This document shows, piece by piece, positions 58,141 through 64,000 of a stretch of DNA of 64,000 bases. Position numbers and translations under genes: made by a program. Below the pieces are notes generated by a model. It did not search any database and was not told the DNA's origin. It saw only the letters and a program-made list of their open reading frames with translations. How positions within the stretch are numbered: the stretch's first letter is position 1; every line of letters starts with the position of its first letter. Origin of the DNA: Molanna angustata (Eukaryota; Arthropoda; Insecta; Trichoptera; Molannidae); the NCBI GenBank assembly GCA_963576475.1, contig OY754968.1, positions 12,815,107 to 12,879,106 of the forward strand, read 5' to 3'.

Positions 58141-58783
58141 TATAATGTACACACTACAGATCACTTTAAAAAGCTACTTTACGCAAATTCAATTTTTAGT
58201 CCTTGCTTTGCTTTGTTATTTTTTTTGTCTACATAGAATAATTCTGCTATTTTTTAAACTCTTCTTTTTCTTTTTTTATGTAAATTTGCATATTTCGTTT
58301 TCATTGTAACTCTATGTTCGTTTTTAAATAAATAATATTATCTTTGTGTTTACTTTCTGTATTTGTGTAATTAATTTGTGTACATTTACCTACTGGTGTG
58401 CCAAGACTACATAACTACCAATCAATATGTGAATGTCCCATTAAGGGTGTTCATGTGTATAAAATTAAGAAATATATAAATAAGAAATATAGCTGTTTCA
58501 CTAGAAGAAGTCTGTTCTGAAGCAGCCACTTGCACATAATTATTATTATTAAGTTATTACTGCATTTTAAACAGTAAAAAACAAGAAATTATTATTACAA
58601 TATAAAATAAGGTACAAATGTTGATATTATAAACAATGTACAATGTAGGTACATATCATTGGACTAAGAAACGAGAACATCGTTTAAAAATTAACTTCTT
58701 CTTTCTTTTATTTAGTAACATATTTTGGTTATGAACCTTTTTTCGGTTATAAACTTGGTTACATTTGATGAAGCACGGCTTAC

Positions 58784-58941
58784 CAATTTCAAGGTATAGC
58801 TGGTTAATGGTATCGTAAGTGTCCCAGAACGGCAGGGGCGGCGATGGGGTGTCCTCGAGGTCCTGGGGGGCGGGGGGAGGGGGTGCTGGTGGCGGTGCGG
58901 GGGCGGGGGGAGCGCTCGGGCCCGAGGGGGTATTTGGGTCC
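58784..58941 (-). CDS. Neuroligin exon (end of esterase-like domain with proline-rich insert)
   Basis: Acceptor TTGTTTCAG, donor GTAAGCCGTG on the minus strand; phase 2 at the 5' side and phase 1 at the 3' side. Encodes residues 51-104 of the partial protein: GDPNTPSGPS, then a run of about 20 Pro/Ala residues, QDLEDTPSPPLP and FWDTYDTINQLYLEIG. The last block is the conserved FWxxYDxxNQLYLEI of neuroligins, and GDPN completes the FAKTGDPN block begun in the upstream exon. The Pro/Ala run is strongly GC-rich compared with its surroundings and probably a flexible loop. Open frames on the plus strand here are shadows. Confidence 0.95.
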
Positions 58942-60039
58942 CTGAAACAATTTCATCATATTAAAATTTGCTCACAAATTAAAGTTATTTATCATCTTTC
59001 TTGATATATTGCATTACGAAGACTGTTTCATTACCATATTAAGTACCTATCTAGTAGTATTTAGAGGGTAGAAAGGTTCCTCTGAACATGTATTTAAACA
59101 TGCCTATTAAAAATCATTATCAGAATTATATATTTTTTTTCTCTTTTATAGTAGGTATGTCCTTGAATTTTGTTTTAATTATATATATTTTTAAATGCTC
59201 TTATAAACGTGGAAAAAATAAATAATGTAGGTACAGTACTACTGTAGCTAAGATTTTCTTTTATACGCCTTTTTCTTTAACTTCACGTGTCTGACACGGA
59301 ATTTTGAAATACATTATTAACTAAATTTCCGACAAGTTATAGCTCGAAATTTTTCAGAAATTGTGTATTTCCGATGACAGTGCATGTTGTTTCCAGCTTG
59401 AATCGTGTGATATTTTGATTAAATTGAACACTTTTGTATTTCATATAAATCAACACATTTGTTTGAAACGCCTCGGTATTGCAAACTGTATATCATCATC
59501 AATTATTCATTATTTATTCATTTATTACACAAAATAAATATTACATACATAAGCTGACTAACAATGCCCCACTAGGCAAAAACCTTTTCTGGAACTCTTA
59601 TTTATACACAGTTGGGTATTTTTATTCAGCTGTAATTTTCACATTTTCACAGGTAAACAGAATATGTACCTACAAATAAATAATAATAATAATACAAAAA
59701 CACAAAAAATAGATTTGTACATAATATTAGAAAAAGGTGATAACATTATAAAATAAACGAGGATTATTTCAACATTGAAGAGGGTATCCTCAAATATTAT
59801 ATTTTTTATTGACTTGTTGAGATTTTATTTAAAGATTTCCTTCATCATAATCTACACAAATTTACAGCAATGTTAGATTTATTTACTACCTCTAACGCGA
59901 CATCCATTCACCAGTATCGCGTAGCGATGAGCATAGTCTGCATGGGATCATTTTTTATATTTCTTAATTTATATTTTTTATAATTGAATACTTATGAAGA
60001 ACTGACAGATTCAAACATTGACTATTTATTTTTAGTTAC
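58942..60039. other. Neuroligin intron, 1098 bp
   Basis: AT-rich. Near 59550-59690 and 59885-59950 are short stretches resembling sequence at about 130-200 and 6775-6830, probably dispersed-repeat remnants. No coding exon. Confidence 0.5.
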
Positions 60040-60191
60040 CCAGTCTTTGCAAAGTTGGTGATATACTGCATCAACATCTTGGAGATTGTTTGATCTTGTG
60101 CTGTGTAGTTGTGTGGAAAAAATGGTTGACCTCCAACCAATGGAAGACCGAAGCAGTACGGGATATCCTCACCGTGAACAGAACCAGATCT
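60040..60191 (-). CDS. Neuroligin exon (esterase-like domain, HGED segment), most 5' exon seen
   Basis: Acceptor TTTCTGTAG, donor GTAACTAAAA on the minus strand; starts in phase 0. Encodes residues 1-51 of the partial protein: RSGSVHGEDIPYCFGLPLVG, GQPFFPHNYTAQDQTISKML and MQYITNFAKTG. The VHGEDxPYxFGxPLV block is the part of the cholinesterase fold around the conserved histidine; HNYT is a possible N-glycosylation site; NFAKTG leads into GDPN of the next exon. The acceptor has a second AG two bases later, but only this choice keeps 50 whole codons plus two bases. Upstream exons are not visible between 60192 and 64000. Confidence 0.93.
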
Positions 60192-60274
60192 CTACAGAAA
60201 TAAAACAAATATATATTAAGTAAAAGATAAATGAGAATTGATCATATATTTTTGTATCAGGTAAAGAAGACATA

Positions 60275-60640
60275 TTAACCCAAACATCGCACTTTGAAAC
60301 CAAATTTTCTAAAAAATATTTATAATATCTAAAAAAATTCCATAACAATTTTAAAATTTTAAAGCATAAATCCCCATAAAAAATGTCCTGTTTTGTAAAA
60401 AAACATTACTTAAAATTACTCCATAATTATAAGGTCGTATAGAAATAAATCTTTTATAATATGCTTAAAGAGTTAGAAAAATAAATGTGAATGACCGATT
60501 AGGTTTCATTTCAAGACAGGTTTGCTCTTAAAATGCAAAAAATCAACAAATTTTGGGTTTCCGATAACTTAACACATATTATAACCCTTGAAACACACGC
60601 GATAGTTACCCTTACTAACTTGTAAAATTATTTTTTTATA
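60275..60640 (-). mobile_element. Element Y copy, in the 5' neuroligin intron
   Basis: On the minus strand CAAAATTTGTTGATT, TTGCATTTTAAGAGCAAACC, AATTATGGAGTAATTTTAA and ACATTTTTTATGGGGATTTA match 12440-12610 and 13065-13095 in order. The left plus-strand border is a TTAA at 60275-60278. The element X seen in the 12.3-kb copy is absent here. The right border is uncertain. Confidence 0.6.
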
Positions 60641-60644
60641 TTAT

Positions 60645-61415
60645 TTATATTTCAACACATATTCAAAAAACAAAACCATAAGATACAGAAAAAGATACAC
60701 AACAAAAAAACATAATTCCCTTTACCAGAGTTAAAGCACTCGTGTTTAAAGGAGACATTAACAAAATTAACAAAAAAATACAGGTATCTACAGAATTATT
60801 GCTATATAAAATGAAGTGAATATAATTAACAAAGTCTATTTTAGTGTTTATTTTTTAAGTTGTTAAATTCAGTTGCCAAGTCTCAGATCTGTTTCGTGTT
60901 GGTTGAACCACACGACCCCATTGAACGTGTAGTAGTATTGTGCAAAACTTGTATGTGTTAACGGGGTACAAAATCGACCCACTATATTTTGTCTATTACT
61001 CGCTTCACGTACAAAGGCATGGCGTGACTTTCCTACATATCTTTATGTATTTGAAACGACACATTTTTTATAAAAAAATTTGAAAGACGGAGCTTGAAAA
61101 TTATGAAATAGTTGCGATGGTGGGTAGTCATATTTTTTTAAATTATAATGTTCATAATCAATCTTTGTGCAATTTCTAAAAGCAAAATAGATGTTTTATA
61201 CTCCCCTCCCATGCAACAATATGATAATGCATTATTGAATGGGCGAATGCAAAATATATATTTTTAAGTATTTCATATTCACTAGATTTAGCGTTATAGG
61301 TATACCCTCTTTAATGATAAAAAACATGATATTTGTCAATAATCAAGCAGAGTAACTGATGTAGAGTAAGAAGCAGAAGTCAATTATGAATTAGCTGCAA
61401 TTTTGTAATTAAGGG
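60645..61415. other. Noncoding stretch (presumed neuroligin intron)
   Basis: No neuroligin exon or other gene recognised on either strand. Confidence 0.4.
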
Positions 61416-61422
61416 ATCAAGA

Positions 61423-61930
61423 ATGCCACCGAAGTCTTCCCACATAACTCCACTGTTAAAAGATCTTCATTGGTTGCGAATATCGGAAAGGATTCAGTAC
61501 AAGATATGCTGGATGGTGCACAAAGTTATTCACGGACGTGCTCCAAAATACCTCATGGATCTTTGTGTACCAGATGACCTGAACCAAAACAGATCTACGC
61601 TTCACTCTGCAAGTAATACGGTAATGCATCGACTAAAAGAGCAAAATACGTGTCGAATGACGAACTTTGGTGAAAGAGCATTTGCTGTAGTGGGTCCGGT
61701 TCAGTGGAATAAGCTTCCATATAGGTTAAGATCGATAGACAGTGAAAGTGTGTTTAAAAAACAGTTAAAAACTTATTTTTTCAAAAACTCGTATAGTGAT
61801 GTGATTAAGTGATTATTTCCTTGTTTATTATTATTTTTTCCAGGTATTATTGTTAAGCGCCCTTGAGGTGGATACACAAAAATGGCGCTATAGAAATTAT
61901 CCATTTATTATTATTATTATTATTAAAATG
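61423..61930 (+). pseudogene. L2-like LINE 3' end, copy 2
   Basis: A 129-codon frame: ITPLLKDLHWLRISERIQYK, ICWMVHKVIHGRAPKYLMDL, RMTNFGERAFAVVGPVQWNK, LPYRLRSIDSESVFKKQLKT and YFFKNSY. This is the RT C-terminal domain pattern of CR1/L2-like LINEs (LHWLPxxxRIxYKxxxLxxKxxxGxAPxYL...WNxLPxxLR...FKxxLKTxLF). The frame is uninterrupted. The 3' end GGCGCTATAGAAATTATCCA runs into (TTA)n at 61907-61925, as in the copy at 33930-34255. Confidence 0.85.
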
Positions 61931-61934
61931 ACGA

Positions 61935-62385
61935 AAACATATTTTCATTTTATTTATTTATTTATTTATTTATGTTTAAGTTGGACAAAAAACAGCGTTA
62001 AGACATAGTACAATACAATAGTAACATCAAGTATTAAGGCCTATTACATTTTGTCGTTATGATTGACATAAAAATAATACAAGTTTGCAAAAAATAAAAA
62101 AATAAAATATGATCATAGGTTGGTATGTAGGTAAGAGCAACATTTCAAGTTAACAATGATTTAAAACATAATATTGAACTAAAAGGAAAAAAGAAAAAAG
62201 AGAATAAATGCCGTCAAGGTTTCCTATAATAAGTGGTTATTGATCTTCTTCCTGTAACTTAAATAAATTTGAAAGATAACATGTAACATGAAACTTTTCA
62301 TACAATTTCGGAACGATGAACTTTGAATGATAATTTTTTTATTTTATTTAAAGTCCGATGAACTTATTTTCTCGAATCACTTACG
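61935..62385. other. Noncoding stretch
   Basis: Begins with a (TTTA)n run (61949-61974) followed by GTTTAAGTTGGACAAAAAAC, probably the antisense 3' end of another retroposon. No gene. Confidence 0.4.
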
Positions 62386-62389
62386 GGCA

Positions 62390-62545
62390 CTATGTTAAAT
62401 ATTACTTTAACACGAACCCAATAACAAGTTGCCACTTTCTGAAGACCAATGGCGTTTATCAGATCCAGAATAATTTAGAAATTTGTCTCGACCGGGAATC
62501 TAAACCAGACCTTTGGCTTACTTTATGTCCCTCAGAGAACACTGA
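62390..62545 (-). mobile_element. SINE-C, antisense, degraded
   Basis: Plus strand: TTTAACACGAACCCAATAAC, AAGTTGCCACTTTCTGAAGA, TCAGATCCAGAATAATTTAG and TGTCTCGACCGGGAATCTAA match the complement of SINE-C, with the box A side lost (CCTTTGGCTTACTTTATGTC). Confidence 0.75.
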
Positions 62546-62549
62546 ATAA

Positions 62550-63355
62550 ATGTTGTCAATTTGTAGAAAAATTGATATTCCTTGGTTAAAAATTCGTTCG
62601 GAAGTACTCTGATTAATTGTTTCAATTTATGGCAGAGTTAATGGATTTTAGCATATAGACATCATATTATGTATGTACGAGTATTTTGATACATAGTGAT
62701 GTGTTATAACATATATATATTTATATAAATATATTATACTAGTGACTTTTACATTTCGGATAAATCAGTCATGCTAATGGTTTCACTGGTTCAATTAATT
62801 GAAAGCACGATCAACGAGACCTTTTTTTATGACACAAAAAAACATGTTTCCATTTGGAAAATACATGAAGTAAAAAAGCTGAAACACAAATTTGTTTTTG
62901 TGGTTGATGAACTTGTTTTCCATGATATAGACATTAAATATTAAACATTTTTTAAACCAACTACTATATCATATATTTTTGTCAGTTTGATATCAAAAGA
63001 TTCTGACAAAGAAATATATTTTCTGTAGTCAAAGTTATTCGAATGAGCAATTTTTTTTTCAACCGGTTTCAATGTGACTACTTTTTCCTCAGTGCGGATG
63101 ATAATTAGTAAATATATTTTAATAAAATAAGAATAAACTTAAGATAACAACAGTGAAAAATATTCATATAATCCTATATGTTCACTCATCATTTGAATAT
63201 TTGTTATTTAACTTAGTGACATATTTTCAACTATCAAAAATTGTTATTTTTAACAACAAGTAGGTCATTGAGTATTCTTATAATAAAACATAGTAGGTAT
63301 TGTTGAATTATAATTTAACAGAAAAGTCATAGTTAAAAGTAGGTCAACTTTCCGA
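62550..63355. other. AT-rich noncoding stretch
   Basis: Nothing recognised; no neuroligin exon could be identified on the minus strand. Confidence 0.4.
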
Positions 63356-63359
63356 CGAG

Positions 63360-63715
63360 ATCTCTACGACGATGTCCGAGTGAATGTCTTAGTACCTATT
63401 GGACATGCGGACCTTGTAGCCACGAAGAGCAACTTTAGGGCTTTCATGTCTTTCTGTCTTAAATTCGGTGCACTCTTATCTTCACTATCACTGAGCAGTG
63501 AGCCAGTTGTTTCCAGATGATTAGCTTTCTTTGGCACATTAAGTGCAGTGTCTCTAAGGTTTTAGAATTCTCCGGACTCTTCGTATGTTCTTTATGTGTT
63601 CTTTCAGAGTTTTGCAAGGGTCCGTTATTAGTCCCCATAAGCAGAACGGGTAGTGGGGGGGCAGAACAGTAAAAAGTACGTTTTATGTTTAACGTTGTTT
63701 CTTTCACACATCTTA
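63360..63715. repeat. Unclassified repeat, partner of 54845-55060
   Basis: Less AT-rich than its surroundings. Shares TCCGTTATTAGTCCCC and GCAGAACGGGTAGTGG-like blocks with the intron repeat at about 55005-55060. The 82-codon minus frame across it has no domain I recognise and is taken as repeat sequence. Confidence 0.45.
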
Positions 63716-64000
63716 ATCTGATACGTGGATTAAAACTATGTTTTTATATTCTTAATAATTTGAATGTACATAATGTTAATTTGATGAGACATTGAAATAA
63801 TATAATGTGTTAACGTCATGTCGATATTATAGAGATAATGTCAACGTCTTATTTAGTGTCGTTTAAGATCAGAGATATACAAAAGGGAGTGTCTTCCTGA
63901 TAGAGACACTCGAAGAAAGAAAAATGCCTCCATTTTCTAAGGGAATTCTTTTGTAATTTCCTATTAAAGCCAAATGGCACAATAAATTAGGATTGGGTAA
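63716..64000. other. Noncoding end of window
   Basis: No gene or repeat recognised. Confidence 0.35.

Noticed and set aside
58819..59004. Plus-strand Gly/Ala-rich frame
   Set aside because: Shadow of the proline-rich neuroligin exon on the opposite strand.
63459..63707. Possible further 5' neuroligin exon (82-codon minus frame)
   Set aside because: No cholinesterase-domain motifs, no matching splice phase, and part of it resembles the intron repeat at 54845-55060.

Overview
This is an intron- and repeat-rich animal nuclear sequence, most likely from an insect and plausibly a moth or butterfly. That is inference from four things: a neuroligin gene with spliced GT-AG exons; strong AT bias; many short TAGGTACC-type tracts; and many 3'-truncated LINE fragments whose C-terminal peptides (for example WRSVLSAYPARD, GRGRPRKGW, YADD and FADD boxes) are of kinds common in lepidopteran genomes. 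No bacterial genes, operons, CRISPR arrays, rRNA genes or convincing free-standing tRNA genes were seen. The tRNA-like stretches are all heads of SINEs.

The only host gene I can support lies on the minus strand at the right: four consecutive 3' exons of a neuroligin (60191-60040, 58941-58784, 55320-55165, 54745-53502). Together they encode 569 in-frame residues and a stop. They cover the end of the cholinesterase-like domain, a proline-rich juxtamembrane stalk, one transmembrane helix and a cytoplasmic tail ending EISV. The 5' exons are not seen and presumably lie beyond base 64000. A repeat-poor AT-rich block of about 2.7 kb (50820-53500) follows the stop and may hold the 3' UTR.

The rest (1-50.8 kb, plus the neuroligin introns) is a graveyard of mobile elements. 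(a) LINE fragments, nearly all 3' ends and all broken: a CR1/Jockey-like element at 10178-11975 with a relative at 57700-58140, another Jockey-like one at 14415-15925, RTE-like 3' ends (1.8, 16.5, 18.2, 19.3, 25, 35.6, 36.4, 37.8, 39, 41.9 and 47.8 kb), and an L2-like pair (33.9 and 61.4 kb). (b) Three tRNA-headed SINE families, called here SINE-A, SINE-B and SINE-C, and a further retroposon D with an (ATGA)n tail. (c) Terminal-inverted-repeat elements: a 1.47-kb hAT-like element with an 8-bp duplication at 43855-45325, a TTAA-flanked element at 12330-13166, a TAA-flanked foldback at 29973-30089 and several long palindromes. (d) Minisatellites with 32-, 50-, 44-, about 41-, 34- and 31-bp units. 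(e) One probable solo LTR (18500 to about 19180) sitting inside a LINE.

The most informative structures are nested. At 12.2-13.3 kb a SINE-A is split at a TTAA by an 837-bp element that itself contains another TIR element. At 33.0-33.9 kb a SINE-C copy has turned into a 17-unit tandem array. The hAT-like element carries about 21 copies of a 44-bp repeat. SINE-A shares its 3' tail with the CR1/Jockey-like LINE, and retroposon D shares its tail with the RTE-like LINEs, which suggests which LINE mobilises which short element. All family names for repeats are by pattern recognition; no database search was possible.
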